A stretch of DNA of 64,000 nucleotides from Arthrobacter sp. Alg241-R88 (GTDB taxonomy: Bacteria > Actinomycetota > Actinomycetes > Actinomycetales > Micrococcaceae). Made by a program: the position numbers and the translations under genes. The DNA lies in NCBI RefSeq assembly GCF_900537115.1, contig NZ_UNRG01000002.1, forward strand, positions 248,591 to 312,590. Direction: 5' to 3'. The notes under the pieces were generated by a model. It did not search any database, was not told the DNA's origin, and saw nothing but the letters and a program-made list of their open reading frames with translations. Shown piece after piece: positions 32,197-41,059 of the stretch; the stretch's first letter is position 1; every line of letters begins with the position of its first letter.

Positions 32197-33899
32197 TTAT
32201 GGTGAGGACGAATCCTCGACGCTGACCTCTCCGGTCGCGATGTTGAAGCGGAAGGCCCGGGACCATTGGTGGAGGGATCCGTTCTGTTTTGCTTCGAGCG
32301 TGTAGATGACGTCGAATGCCGGTTGCTCTGCGTCCTCTTCAGTGACTGTGTAGGCAGGGGTGAAGTAAAGGGCCTGCTCACCTGGGGAAAGGTCGGTTAC
32401 GGGGAAGGCGTCGGAGCCCGGGCCGGTAAGCCGCACCCCGTAAGCGGCCTCGGTCCCGTCGTTCCTTGCCCGTCCAGTGAGGGCAATGATGTCCCCGCCT
32501 TTGTAGCCCGGCAGGACAGGACCGTAGTTCAGGTCCTGCGCCTCGCGGGTGCCGAGGACCTGGACCTGGTCCGGTGAATAGCCTTGGCCGATCTCCTTCC
32601 AGGTCCCGGCGCCCCAGCCGCTCCCGTCCGTGGCCAGGACATGGGACTCCCCGGCGTTCTGCCACACTTCGGGCAGGCCCGGCGTGATGGACCGCAACTC
32701 CATGTCAAAGGAAAGACCCGGCCCCGCCGGAGGCGCTCCATCACCAGCTGCCGCCGGTGTCCGCGCGGCAAGCTGATCGGTCACCTGCTTCGGAGGTATG
32801 GAGACAAAAACTATTTCCCGGTATCCCTGGCGCTCGTACAGGACGCCAATGTTGCCGTCGGGCAGGCGCGTCGCCGTCGAATAGGCGGAACTGCCCGCAC
32901 ACAGGACCAGCTTCGCCGGCCACGTAGCCCCATTGTCGGGGGAGAGGCTCAGCACGGTGTTCCGGCGCAGATCGGTGTCGTGGTTGTTGGTCGCCAACAG
33001 CCACTGGTCCGTCATCGTCGAGGCCAGGTTCGTCACTGTGGGCAGGCCGTCGAACCGGGCAAGGGAGCCGTTGTCGCTGGGGTCCGGCAGGTCGCCGACG
33101 GGAACCAGGGTGCTCCAGCTGTGGCCGCCGTCGTACGAGAAGGCGGCAAGCCGCCGCGGAGTGGCGCGGCTGTGCAGGAGCAGCCGGCCATCAACTAACG
33201 CGGCCACCTTGTTCTCATTTGGCGCGGCGCCGCCGGGCGCCGCATCAATGAGTTCTCCCAGGGTCCAGTTGTCCCCGTGGTCGTCACTGTAGGCCGAGGC
33301 CGCCATGATCCTGCCGCCGCGGAGCACCACGAACTGCTGGACGAGACGGCCCTGGTACGGTCCAGTGTGGATCTGGATGCCCTGCCCCGCGGACGCGAAA
33401 ATGCCGGTAATCTCCCGGGCGGCGGAACTGCTGCCCTTCAATTGGTCGGTGATGCGCCGGTGCTGCCACGTCAGGCCGTCGTCGTCGGAAAAGCTGAGGT
33501 CGCAGTGCTGGATGAACTCGTCGTCCGGGTCCAGCCCGGTAGTGGATTCAAAAAAGCCGGCCCGTGTGCCGGCGGCGTGGAAGAGGAAGATCCGGCCCGT
33601 TTCGGCATCCACCAGCAGGCTTGGATCCCCATAGCCCTGCAGCCCTGAGCCGGTACGCGCCACCTGCTGGGGGCCCCAAGTTTTACCGTTGTCCAGGCTC
33701 GGCGGAGCAGCAAATCGATGGGGCTGGGCAGGTCATCAAGGTTTGGCCGCCCGTCATACGCCGCCAACAGTGTGCCTCTAACGGTGACCGCTAAGGCGGG
33801 AATGCGGTACTGCCGGTAACCGCCGTACCCCCGGACGGCCAGGACTTGCTCAACGGACGGGTGGGCAACGGCTAAGGAATCGGAAACATAGGATGTCAC
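32197..33899 (-). pseudogene. Signal-less sialidase (GH33), single frameshift
   Basis: A GH33 sialidase without signal peptide, read in two frames. The first frame (GTG 33899) has the RIP motif (YRIPAL, residues 31-36) and AAYDGRP; it leaves the sialidase sequence near 33695-33702, where the other frame picks up SLDNGKTWGP (first Asp box) and continues GYGDPSLLVD, FSDDDGLTW, YSDDHGDNW, FSYDGGHSW, and SPDNGATW Asp boxes to 32197. One missing base explains the break. The C-terminal 150 residues form an extra beta-rich domain. Intact, it would release sialic acid inside the cell, e.g. from imported small glycans. Sequencing error or real inactivation are both possible. Its start overlaps a possible NanR site. 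Confidence 0.82.
33886..33897. promoter_or_regulatory. TAGGATGTC motif overlapping the sialidase start
   Basis: ACATAGGATGTC covers the second to fifth codons of the leftward sialidase gene (GTG at 33899). It contains a perfect ACAT-AGG-ATGT inverted repeat and matches 10 of 12 positions of WTGTAGGAYNTC. Confidence 0.42.
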
Positions 33900-33948
33900 A
33901 TCTTCAGTGTAATCAGCTCTGGCTTTGTGACAGCGGACACCCTATGGT

Positions 33949-33960
33949 TTGTAGGACGTC
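33949..33960. promoter_or_regulatory. TAGGACGTC motif upstream of the secreted sialidase
   Basis: TTGTAGGACGTC, 82 bases before the nanH-type ATG. It shares the core of the 17-bp inverted repeat at 31059. Confidence 0.45.
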
Positions 33961-34041
33961 GTATGTGAAGGAGCAGCAGAAGCTGTGTGGCCTGCGCCGA
34001 CGTCTCCATGAAGAGCCGCACAGCGGCGTCCAGAAAGGGCA

Positions 34042-37005
34042 ATGGATTTGCGAGATATGACAAGACGCAGCAGAGAACGATCGATAGGCCGGGCAGCGGG
34101 AGCCGGTGCACTGGCACTGGCTCTGCTGGCCGGAAGCGGGATTGCCGCCCAGGCGGCCCCCATCCCGTCCAACAGTCCAACCGCCCCTCCGGGCTCCTTC
34201 CAGGAAATGAACCTGGCAGCGGACAGGACAGCGGACAACTTCTTTTACCGCATTCCGGCCCTGACGTACCTGGGCAACGGGGTGGTCCTGGCCGCATGGG
34301 ATGGCAGGCCCGGCAGCGCCGCCGACGCCCCCAACCCCAACTCCATTGTCCAGCGGCGCAGCACGGACGGCGGCCGGACCTGGGGGCCTGTGCAGGTCAT
34401 CGCCGCCGGGCACGTGGCTGACGCGACCGGCCCCAAGTTCGGCTACAGCGACCCGTCCTACATCCACGACGCCGAGGCTGGCAAGGTCTTCGCCTTCTTC
34501 GTCTACTCCAAGGACCAGGGTTTCGGCGGAAGCCAGTTCGGCAACAACGATGCCGACCGTAACGTCATTTCCTCCGCCGTCATCGAATCCGCCGACGGCG
34601 GCATCACCTGGAGCGAGCCCCGGCTCATCACTGACGTCACCAAGCCCGGCACCAGCAAGACCAGCCCGGTGGCCGGTGATGTCCGCTCCAACTTCGCCTC
34701 CTCCGGCGAAGGGATCCAGCTCAAATACGGCCCGCACAAGGGCAGGCTGATCCAGCAGTACGCGGGGGACATCCGCCAGGCAGACGGCACCAACAGGATC
34801 CAGGCTTACAGCGTCTACTCCGATGACCATGGTGCAACGTGGCAAAAGGGCGCCAACGTGGGCGACCGCATGGACGAAAACAAGACCGTGGAACTCTCCG
34901 ACGGGCGGGTGCTGCTGAACTCCCGGGACAACGCCAACCAGGGCTACCGCAAGTTCGCGTACTCCACCGACGGCGGAGCCACCTACGGTGCGGTCACCCA
35001 GGACACCGAACTGCCGGACCCGGCCAACAACGGCGCCATCGCCCGGATGTATCCGTCCGCGGCGCAGGGATCCGCCGACGCGAAGAAGCTCATCTTCACC
35101 AACTCAAACTCAAAGACAGCCCGGGAAAACGTCTCGGCCCGTATCTCCTGCGACGACGGCGCCACCTGGCCCGGCGTGCGCACCATCCGCCCCGGCTTCT
35201 CCGCCTACTCCACCGTGAGCCGACTGGAAGACGGCAAATTCGGTGTCCTGTACGAGGCCAACTACACCGACAACATGCAGTTCACCACCTTCGACGACGC
35301 CTGGCTCAACTACGCCTGCGCCCCGCTGTCCGTTCCCGCCGTCACCACGACGCCCGGCGCAACCCAGCAGGTGCCCGTGACGGTCACAAACCAGGAAGCC
35401 GGCACGCTCTCCGGTGCCACCGCCACGGTCTATACCCCCAGCGGCTGGACCGCCAGCACCGTACCTGTGCCCGACGTCGCACCCGGCGCCGCAGCCACTG
35501 TCAACGTCGCCTTGACCGCTCCCGCCAACGCCAGCGGCCCACAAAGCCTCAATGCTGCCTTCACAACGGCGGACGGCCGGGTCTCGCAGTACACCTTTAC
35601 CGCCACCGTGCCGGTCGCACCGCAGGTGGGACTTGCCATCACCGGATCAGCCCCAACCCGGGACGTTACTGCGAGCCCGTACAAGGCCGGCGACGTGCTC
35701 AGCTACACCTTCAACGTCAAGAGCACGGCGAACGTTACCGCGAACTCGGTACCGGTCTCCGGCTCCTTCAACGCCGGCTTCCTCCCGCCGTCGGCCCCGA
35801 ACTGCCGGTACAACAACCTGGCTGCCGGGGCGTCCTATACCTGCACCACGGCAAAGCACACCGTAACGGCGGAAGACATGGCCCGTGGCTACTTCCTCCC
35901 CGAAGCCGTGTTCGCCGTGACCGCCAGCGCGACGCCCAGCCTGACCAAGTCTGTCGCCTTCACCGGCCCTGCGGTGCCGCTGCGCGACGGCCTGCTCGCG
36001 GTGGACATCAAGGGCAGCCGCATCGACAGCGGCCGGGACCTGGCAGCCCAGCCCTACGTGCCGGGTGAGGCCTTCCCCTACAAGTTCGATGTCACCAACA
36101 CCAGCCCGCTGACAGAAAAGGTCGTTCCCACGGCCGGGAATTTCAGCCCCTTCGTCCCCGAAGGACCCGGTAACTGCCGCTACAGCGCCCTGCCCGCTAG
36201 CCAAAGCTACACCTGCTCCACCCCCCGCCACAGTGTCACCGCGGAAGAGGCCGAACAGGGATTCTTCGTTCCCAGCAGCACCTGGGAAATTAGCGCCACC
36301 GGGCAGACTGCCAGGACCTACTCTGTTGATGGTGGCGAGGTGGATCTGAAGGTCCGCGACGCAAAACTCGAAGGCACTGTCGCCGCCGAATGGAAAGACA
36401 GTGACGGCGACCGGTACGCCTCCCCAGGGGACATTGTCAGTTACACCTACACCCTCGGTAACGCCGGTAACGTCCTGTTGACCGGTATCAGTGCACCGCA
36501 AGCGGGCATCAGACAAGAACGGCTCGCCGCGGGCGACAGCATCACCTCCACCCGCGACCACGTGCTGACCGCTGCGGACATCACCGCGGGCAGCATTGGC
36601 CCCGTGACGTTTGAGGCCAGCGCAGTCAACGGATCCAGAAAGGTTTCCGCCGTTATGACCGGCGGTGGAACTGAGCTAAACGTCCAGCCCGCTCAGCCTG
36701 TAACAGTTCCGGCACTGACCGTTCAGGAACTCGACGGGCAAACCGCGCCGTCCGACTTGGGAACCAGCGACAAGTACCGCAACGGCCAAAAAGTAAGCCT
36801 CAAGGGCCTTGAGTACGGGCAGTGGTACTACGTCTACCTCAACAAGCACGGCTACCGCATCGGCTGGATCTTCCCCACCACGGATGACACCGTCGAATTC
36901 ATCCTGCCCTCAGACGTCCAAAACGGCCGTGACGACGTGGTGGTCCTAAATAAGGACGGCAAGCAGGTCTCTTTTGACCGCCTGCAGGTCACCCCCAAGG
37001 GATAA
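34042..37005 (+). CDS. nanH: Secreted multidomain sialidase (exo-alpha-sialidase, GH33)
   Basis: 987 residues. Arg-rich N-terminus and hydrophobic segment ending AAQAAP (about 39-40) form a signal peptide. The GH33 propeller spans about 50-430: RIP motif (R70IPAL), Asp boxes at 107-114, 183-190, 260-267, 308-315 and 369-376, Glu near 284 (ENKTVEL) and nucleophile-type Tyr near 389 (GFSAYSTV). A NEW3-like beta domain follows (about 435-530), then two or three similar Ig-like repeats (each with NCRY ... YTC and HxVTAEDMARGYF/HSVTAEEAEQGFF), and a C-terminal domain of about 80 residues. No LPxTG or transmembrane anchor. It releases sialic acid from host or plant-animal glycans for the importer. 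Divergent from the intracellular sialidase. Confidence 0.93.
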   Translation: MDLRDMTRRSRERSIGRAAGAGALALALLAGSGIAAQAAPIPSNSPTAPPGSFQEMNLAADRTADNFFYRIPALTYLGNGVVLAAWDGRPGSAADAPNPNSIVQRRSTDGGRTWGPVQVIAAGHVADATGPKFGYSDPSYIHDAEAGKVFAFFVYSKDQGFGGSQFGNNDADRNVISSAVIESADGGITWSEPRLITDVTKPGTSKTSPVAGDVRSNFASSGEGIQLKYGPHKGRLIQQYAGDIRQADGTNRIQAYSVYSDDHGATWQKGANVGDRMDENKTVELSDGRVLLNSRDNANQGYRKFAYSTDGGATYGAVTQDTELPDPANNGAIARMYPSAAQGSADAKKLIFTNSNSKTARENVSARISCDDGATWPGVRTIRPGFSAYSTVSRLEDGKFGVLYEANYTDNMQFTTFDDAWLNYACAPLSVPAVTTTPGATQQVPVTVTNQEAGTLSGATATVYTPSGWTASTVPVPDVAPGAAATVNVALTAPANASGPQSLNAAFTTADGRVSQYTFTATVPVAPQVGLAITGSAPTRDVTASPYKAGDVLSYTFNVKSTANVTANSVPVSGSFNAGFLPPSAPNCRYNNLAAGASYTCTTAKHTVTAEDMARGYFLPEAVFAVTASATPSLTKSVAFTGPAVPLRDGLLAVDIKGSRIDSGRDLAAQPYVPGEAFPYKFDVTNTSPLTEKVVPTAGNFSPFVPEGPGNCRYSALPASQSYTCSTPRHSVTAEEAEQGFFVPSSTWEISATGQTARTYSVDGGEVDLKVRDAKLEGTVAAEWKDSDGDRYASPGDIVSYTYTLGNAGNVLLTGISAPQAGIRQERLAAGDSITSTRDHVLTAADITAGSIGPVTFEASAVNGSRKVSAVMTGGGTELNVQPAQPVTVPALTVQELDGQTAPSDLGTSDKYRNGQKVSLKGLEYGQWYYVYLNKHGYRIGWIFPTTDDTVEFILPSDVQNGRDDVVVLNKDGKQVSFDRLQVTPKG

Positions 37006-37034
37006 CAGGCGGCGAATGCAAGCTTCGCCGAAGC

Positions 37035-37070
37035 TTGGAACGGTCGATGGGCTCCTATCGGCCGTTCCAA
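37035..37070 (+). terminator. Terminator-like hairpin pair after nanH
   Basis: A small AAGCTTC-GCC-GAAGCTT hairpin (37020-37036) is followed by a 14-bp stem (TTGGAACGGTCGAT with its complement, one G-T pair) at 37035-37070. No T-run, as is common in this group. Confidence 0.6.
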
Positions 37071-37520
37071 CGCTGGGTACAGCCGTATCGTGGCATAAAT
37101 ACACCGATGGGCGGCGAGTCCTTTGTTTTCTGCGGCGACATGGTTGCCCTCCCGCAACGAGACGGCACAAATAAACCGCCGATATTCGAGATGCATCTAG
37201 CCAATCGGACAAGAGAACCCAAAAAGTGGGGCGTGCACAATGTCCACACCCCTGGCCATTGAGTAGCTCTTACCGCCCTCGGTTCCCTCCGGTCTCCACA
37301 TGTTTTGGCGCCTCCCAGCGTTTGCAAGGCCACGAATGCAGTTCGAGTTTCACCTCGGGCACAGTGTTTCCGCAGATCAGAGGGGTTTCTGCTTTGAATT
37401 ACGCAGTCACCGCGCCCCTATAATTGTGACGTGCCACTGCGGCGTAGCCGCACCTTGATAAGGGAGTGTTCTAGAACGACATCGAGCACTTCACTTTCGC
37501 TCGCTGACTTCCGTTCAGGG
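37071..37520. other. Gene-free intergenic stretch
   Basis: No convincing gene in any frame. It contains an imperfect hairpin near 37228-37255 (GGGGCGTG with CACACCCC) and a 10-bp palindrome GTTCTAGAAC at 37468-37477. I see no tRNA, repeat or mobile element. Confidence 0.5.
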
Positions 37521-38153
37521 TTATGTGTTGGCCCAACTCTCGGCAGCTACGCCGTACTCGGGCCGGCCTGCGAACCGGTATTTCTGGATAACGAGGCCGC
37601 GGGACGTAGCGGATGAGTCGAGCAGCTGGAGCTTGTGGTCCGGGCCGGACTCGGGGAATAACCGTTTGCCCTGACCGATGACCACGGGATAGACAGTCAG
37701 GTCCAGTTGGTCCACTAGATCGTTGGCAAGCAGCCAGCGGACAAGGGAGAGGCTGCCGGGAACAACCAATTCACCCTCGCCGTCCTCCTTCAGCTTCATA
37801 ATCTGTGATCCAATATCCCCAGTCAGGACAGTCGTCGGTTCCCACTCCGGATCGGACAGCGTGGATGACACCACGTACTTTGGGCGGCCGTTCAGCGCCG
37901 CAGCGACCGGATCTCCCGCCGGGTCGGCCATCCCCGAACCCCAGGAACCGGCGAAAACCTCGTACGTCCACTTGCCGAACAGGAACGCGGTGGCATTCCC
38001 GTATACCTCGTTGAGGTAGTGGCGGGACTCGGGGTCCAGCAGCGGACCAGCCCAACCGCCGCGTTCGAAGCCGCCCCGACGATCCTCATCGGGTCCGCCA
38101 AGGCCTTGCATCACGCCATCAACGCTGATGTTCATCGTGACCTTCAATTCCAT
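37521..38153 (-). CDS. Dihydrofolate-reductase-fold protein (RibD C-terminal family)
   Basis: 210-residue protein of the RibD C-terminal / DHFR-like family, NADPH-dependent reductase fold. N-terminal MNISVDGVMQG, then YGNATAFLFGKWTYEVFAGSW and KYVVSSTLSDPEW, VVPGSLSLVRWLLANDLVDQL and VVIGQGKRLFPES are the usual conserved blocks. ATG 38153 fits family starts; the frame extends upstream without similarity. Stand-alone members are common in Actinobacteria and their substrate is unknown; they are not usually the folate enzyme. It sits 150 bases downstream of a second member of the same family, facing the same way. Confidence 0.88.
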   Translation of the reverse strand: MELKVTMNISVDGVMQGLGGPDEDRRGGFERGGWAGPLLDPESRHYLNEVYGNATAFLFGKWTYEVFAGSWGSGMADPAGDPVAAALNGRPKYVVSSTLSDPEWEPTTVLTGDIGSQIMKLKEDGEGELVVPGSLSLVRWLLANDLVDQLDLTVYPVVIGQGKRLFPESGPDHKLQLLDSSATSRGLVIQKYRFAGRPEYGVAAESWANT

Positions 38154-38306
38154 GTCCTGCTCACTTTCTCCGGCGATAGGTACAGGTGTGGCATGTAGAC
38201 CAGTTCTGGTGCCGCGTCCGTTTAGGAGCGTGGACTCGACCACTCCGATAAGGAAGCGGCCCTCTGAGGATTGCGAGGAGAGCCCCCACGGCCAAAGGAT
38301 GTTCCG

Positions 38307-38897
38307 TTAGTGACGGTCCACACTTGTGGCCCGGATTCCGTACACCAGCTCAACCAGTCCCTGGTCATACACTGTTGCGCTCTGAAGGTTCAGCACGTTT
38401 GGGTCCTGCCCGGAAGGAAACACGCCACGGCCGGCGCCTATGGCGATCGGCATCACCACCAGCCTCACCGAGTCCACGACGCCCGCGGCCAGGAATGTCT
38501 CTGCCAGGGTAAGACTGCCCCAGACGACGATAGCGCCGTCGGTCGCACTCTTGATCCGCCTGATCGCCTCAACGGCGTCGCCGGACTCGATGGCAGCCTC
38601 TGCCATATCTCCCCATGGCGCCCTCACCAGGTGGCGGGAGAAAACAACACGGCGGAGCCCGTTGAGTGACGGCGCGATGATTTCGTTTTTAGAGGCCGGG
38701 GTTGGCCAGTACTCGGCAAACTCCCGGTAAGTGTTTGCCCCTAGGACCATCACGTCCACGTTCTTTAGCCACTCCTGTTGACTATGGTCGAATTCAGTGG
38801 TGCCCCCGTCCAGCAATTCGTAGAAGGTGAACTCGTTGTTGGCATCGGCGGCGAAACCGTCAGCGCTGACGAATTCCTGAACAATCAGGTGCCCCAT
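38307..38897 (-). CDS. Dihydrofolate-reductase-fold protein (RibD C-terminal family), second copy
   Basis: 196 residues of the same family as the gene at 37521 but from another subgroup: LIVQEFVSADGFAAD, VDVMVLGANTYREFAEYW, LRRVVFSRHL, VVWGSLTLAETFLAAGVVDSVRL and PIAIGAGRGVFPSG. Predicted cytoplasmic NADPH-binding reductase. Low sequence likeness between the two copies speaks against a recent duplication. No other gene links them to riboflavin synthesis; function unknown. Confidence 0.88.
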   Translation of the reverse strand: MGHLIVQEFVSADGFAADANNEFTFYELLDGGTTEFDHSQQEWLKNVDVMVLGANTYREFAEYWPTPASKNEIIAPSLNGLRRVVFSRHLVRAPWGDMAEAAIESGDAVEAIRRIKSATDGAIVVWGSLTLAETFLAAGVVDSVRLVVMPIAIGAGRGVFPSGQDPNVLNLQSATVYDQGLVELVYGIRATSVDRH

Positions 38898-39577
38898 TGC
38901 TTGCTCCTAGCTCCCGTGACGTCGTGGACTCTACGCCAGTCCCCGCACCCATCAACCCTCAAACCATCCATCAGATAGGCAATCTTCGCCTGCGACCGCA
39001 CGCGGGGAGGTTTCACTACCTGTCGCGATCCTCAGTGGCTTCCTCACCGTTTACATGGGCTGGTTGAAGGCCGGCAACGGATTCAGACCGCAATTCTCTT
39101 GGGTGCCGTGGGCCTTCATCATCAATGGCGTGGTGCAGCGGGCTGGCCGTCCGGGGTGACCAGTGTGGCCTGGCTCCTGATGCGCCAGGGCACTGGGCGC
39201 AGAGCAAGATGTCCGCGGGCACTTTCCGAAACGCCGAAGCTGGCCGGCACTGCTGGTCGTGCCGTAGTTGACACTCGCCGGATGACCCGGTGGCGGTGTC
39301 GAGCCTATAGCCGAAATGACGCCTCTGAAGCTGCTCAATCTTGCAGGCAGCAGTGTTTCCCGGCGCCGGTGCGCCCTGGATTCAATCTCGTAAAGGGGAC
39401 GGGATGGCTGTGCCGGCCGGCCAATAGGACTGTTCCAGTTCTGAATAAAAAGAAGGTTGTTCCCAGGGCTGGTCTGTGCCGTTAGGGTGATCACGGGCGG
39501 TGCCGTTGGATCGCCCGGTTGGGTGATCAGTGCCGGTATCGGAGCTGATCCTAGCGATTCGATTCTCGGGAGGAAAC
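38898..39577. other. Intergenic stretch with a possible membrane-protein remnant
   Basis: No intact gene. On the plus strand 39020-39159 is an open stretch reading VAILSGFLTVYMGWLKAG, then FSWVPWAFIINGVVQRAG before a stop, which looks like the tail of a small membrane protein; no start with an RBS was found. Upstream of the repeat peptide, GGTGATCA occurs at 39486 and 39522 (36 bp apart), the first inside the palindrome GTGATCAC, and may be a regulator site. Confidence 0.3.
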
Positions 39578-39853
39578 ATGACCAGTCCAGAGCAGGATCC
39601 AAGCCAGCAGGAAGGCCCCGCGGACGGTGGCGCGGCTGGTGTCCCTGGCATGCATGACGGGGGTGCCGACGGAGGAGCTGACAGCGGGGCAGACGGAGGC
39701 GCCGACGGTGGAGCCGATGGCGGTGCTGACAGTGGAGCTGATGGCGGTGCCGATGGTGGAGCTGACAGCGGTGCCGACGGTGGTGCCGATGGCGGAGCTG
39801 ACAGCGGTGCCGATGGCGGAGCTGATGGGGGAGCCGCAGAACGGGGCATCTAG
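39578..39853 (+). CDS. Asp-rich (G/S)GAD tetrapeptide-repeat peptide, candidate modified-peptide precursor
   Basis: 91 residues: a 27-residue acidic N-terminus (MTSPEQDPSQQEG ... MHD), then 14 tandem tetrapeptides GGAD or SGAD, a GGAA variant, and ERGI at the end. Ser replaces Gly about every third unit. No signal peptide, Cys or hydrophobic segment. ATG 39578 has a very good RBS (GGGAGG, 39569-39574). The stop is three bases before the TTG of the cupin oxygenase gene, so the two are translationally coupled. The 14 units use many different synonymous codons (Gly as gga/ggc/ggg/ggt, Ala as gca/gcc/gct, Asp as gac/gat), which argues for an old repeat held at protein level. I recognise no family; a substrate peptide for the following oxygenase is inferred. 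RTX-like calcium binding is an alternative, though the nonapeptide pattern is absent. Confidence 0.72.
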   Translation: MTSPEQDPSQQEGPADGGAAGVPGMHDGGADGGADSGADGGADGGADGGADSGADGGADGGADSGADGGADGGADSGADGGADGGAAERGI

Positions 39854-39856
39854 ATT

Positions 39857-41059
39857 TTGAGCACCACCCGCACGGAACAGGACCCCGACGCCTTGGAAAG
39901 CGACGGGGTGCTGGAGACACGCCTGATTAACATTGGCCGTGAGAGGTTCGCCGGCGACGTCTGGGGACACACGGCGCTGCTCACACGTGTTGCAAGCGAC
40001 TTCTCCGATCTCTTCTCTGCCGAGGCCGTCGACGAACTGGTCTCGCGTCGTGGACTGCGCACACCTTTTCTCCGCGTCGCCAAGGGCGGCACCACATTTC
40101 CCGACTCATCATTCACCTCACCCGCCGGCGTCGGTGCCACCATCTCTGACCAGCTCGACGACACAGCGCTCTGGCGCAAATTCGCGGACGGTGCCACGCT
40201 CGTGCTGCAGGCACTGCACCGCACCTGGGAGCCTGTCTCGGACTTCAGCAGCAAGCTGAGCACTGAGCTCGGACATCCCGTGCAGGCCAATGCCTACATC
40301 ACGCCGCCTCAAAACAGGGGTTTCGACGATCACTACGACGTGCACGACGTCTTCGTCCTGCAGATCGAGGGGACAAAGCGCTGGATCATCCATGAGCCGG
40401 TTCATACGGATCCGTTGCGTGACCAACCCTGGACCGACCGCCGCTCCGCCGTGGCGGAGGCCGCGAAAGGCGAGGCCTATATCGACACGGTGCTAGAGCC
40501 AGGGGATGTCCTCTACCTGCCGCGCGGCTGGTTGCATGCCGCCCAGGCGCAGGGCGAGGTCTCCATCCACCTCACGCTGGGAATCCACAGCTGGACCCGC
40601 TACGCATTGGCCGAACAGCTCGCGCAGGCCGCGCTTGCAGCGCTGTGCGACGATCCCGAGATGCGCAGTACGTTGCCCTTGGGCGTGGACGGGCCAAACG
40701 GGGAGATCGACGCCGTCCGTGGGCGATTGGCGGCCGCCCTTGCTGAGGCTGATACCACCGCCCTGTTCCACCGCACCAGGCGAGGACAGGGACGCCCTGC
40801 CCCGCTGGGACCGTTGGCCCAGCTCGCCGCCGTCGACGGCCTAAGCCCCGAGTCCGCGGTGCGGCTTCGCGATGCACTGGAAGCACGGCTGGAGGGTCGG
40901 CGCCTGACCACGCGCGTGGGTTGGCTCGACTTCCCCGAGGCCGATCTGCCGTCTGTGGTGTGCGCGCTGGACGGGGAGATTCACGCCGCCGGTGATCTCG
41001 GCGTCGAACTCGTTGAAAGACTACTGCGCGCGGGGGTCCTCGTTCCCGTTGAACAGTGA
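39857..41059 (+). CDS. Cupin/JmjC-type Fe(II)/2-oxoglutarate oxygenase-like protein
   Basis: 400 residues of the Cupin_4 / JmjC-like family (relatives: ribosomal-protein hydroxylases YcfD and NO66). The double-stranded beta helix carries the metal triad candidates in DDHYDVHDVFVLQIEG (HxD pair, about residues 156-161) and the distal His in LPRGWLHAA (about 222), with QIEGTKRWIIHEP and LEPGDVLYLPRG as typical cupin strands. A helical C-terminal part (about 250-400) with a winged-helix-like end resembles that of YcfD. Such enzymes hydroxylate Arg, His, Asp or Asn in proteins. TTG start is three bases after the repeat-peptide stop. The Asp-rich repeat peptide is the obvious candidate substrate; that is inference. 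The gene overlaps the next one. Confidence 0.85.
   Translation: MSTTRTEQDPDALESDGVLETRLINIGRERFAGDVWGHTALLTRVASDFSDLFSAEAVDELVSRRGLRTPFLRVAKGGTTFPDSSFTSPAGVGATISDQLDDTALWRKFADGATLVLQALHRTWEPVSDFSSKLSTELGHPVQANAYITPPQNRGFDDHYDVHDVFVLQIEGTKRWIIHEPVHTDPLRDQPWTDRRSAVAEAAKGEAYIDTVLEPGDVLYLPRGWLHAAQAQGEVSIHLTLGIHSWTRYALAEQLAQAALAALCDDPEMRSTLPLGVDGPNGEIDAVRGRLAAALAEADTTALFHRTRRGQGRPAPLGPLAQLAAVDGLSPESAVRLRDALEARLEGRRLTTRVGWLDFPEADLPSVVCALDGEIHAAGDLGVELVERLLRAGVLVPVEQ

Noticed and set aside
37339..37362. tRNA T-arm-like sequence with GTTCGAGT
   Set aside because: Flanking bases do not form the five-pair T stem and no acceptor or anticodon arm can be drawn.
39661..39840. Possible CRISPR-like or minisatellite array
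   Set aside because: The 12-bp units are contiguous with no spacers and keep a coding frame; it is a coding repeat.
39051..39970. Long open frames on the minus strand through the GAD repeat, with His/Arg- or Ser/Ala/Pro-rich proteins
   Set aside because: The GC-rich repeat has no stops in any frame; only the plus-strand frame has a good RBS, sensible spacing to the next gene and synonymous-codon variation.
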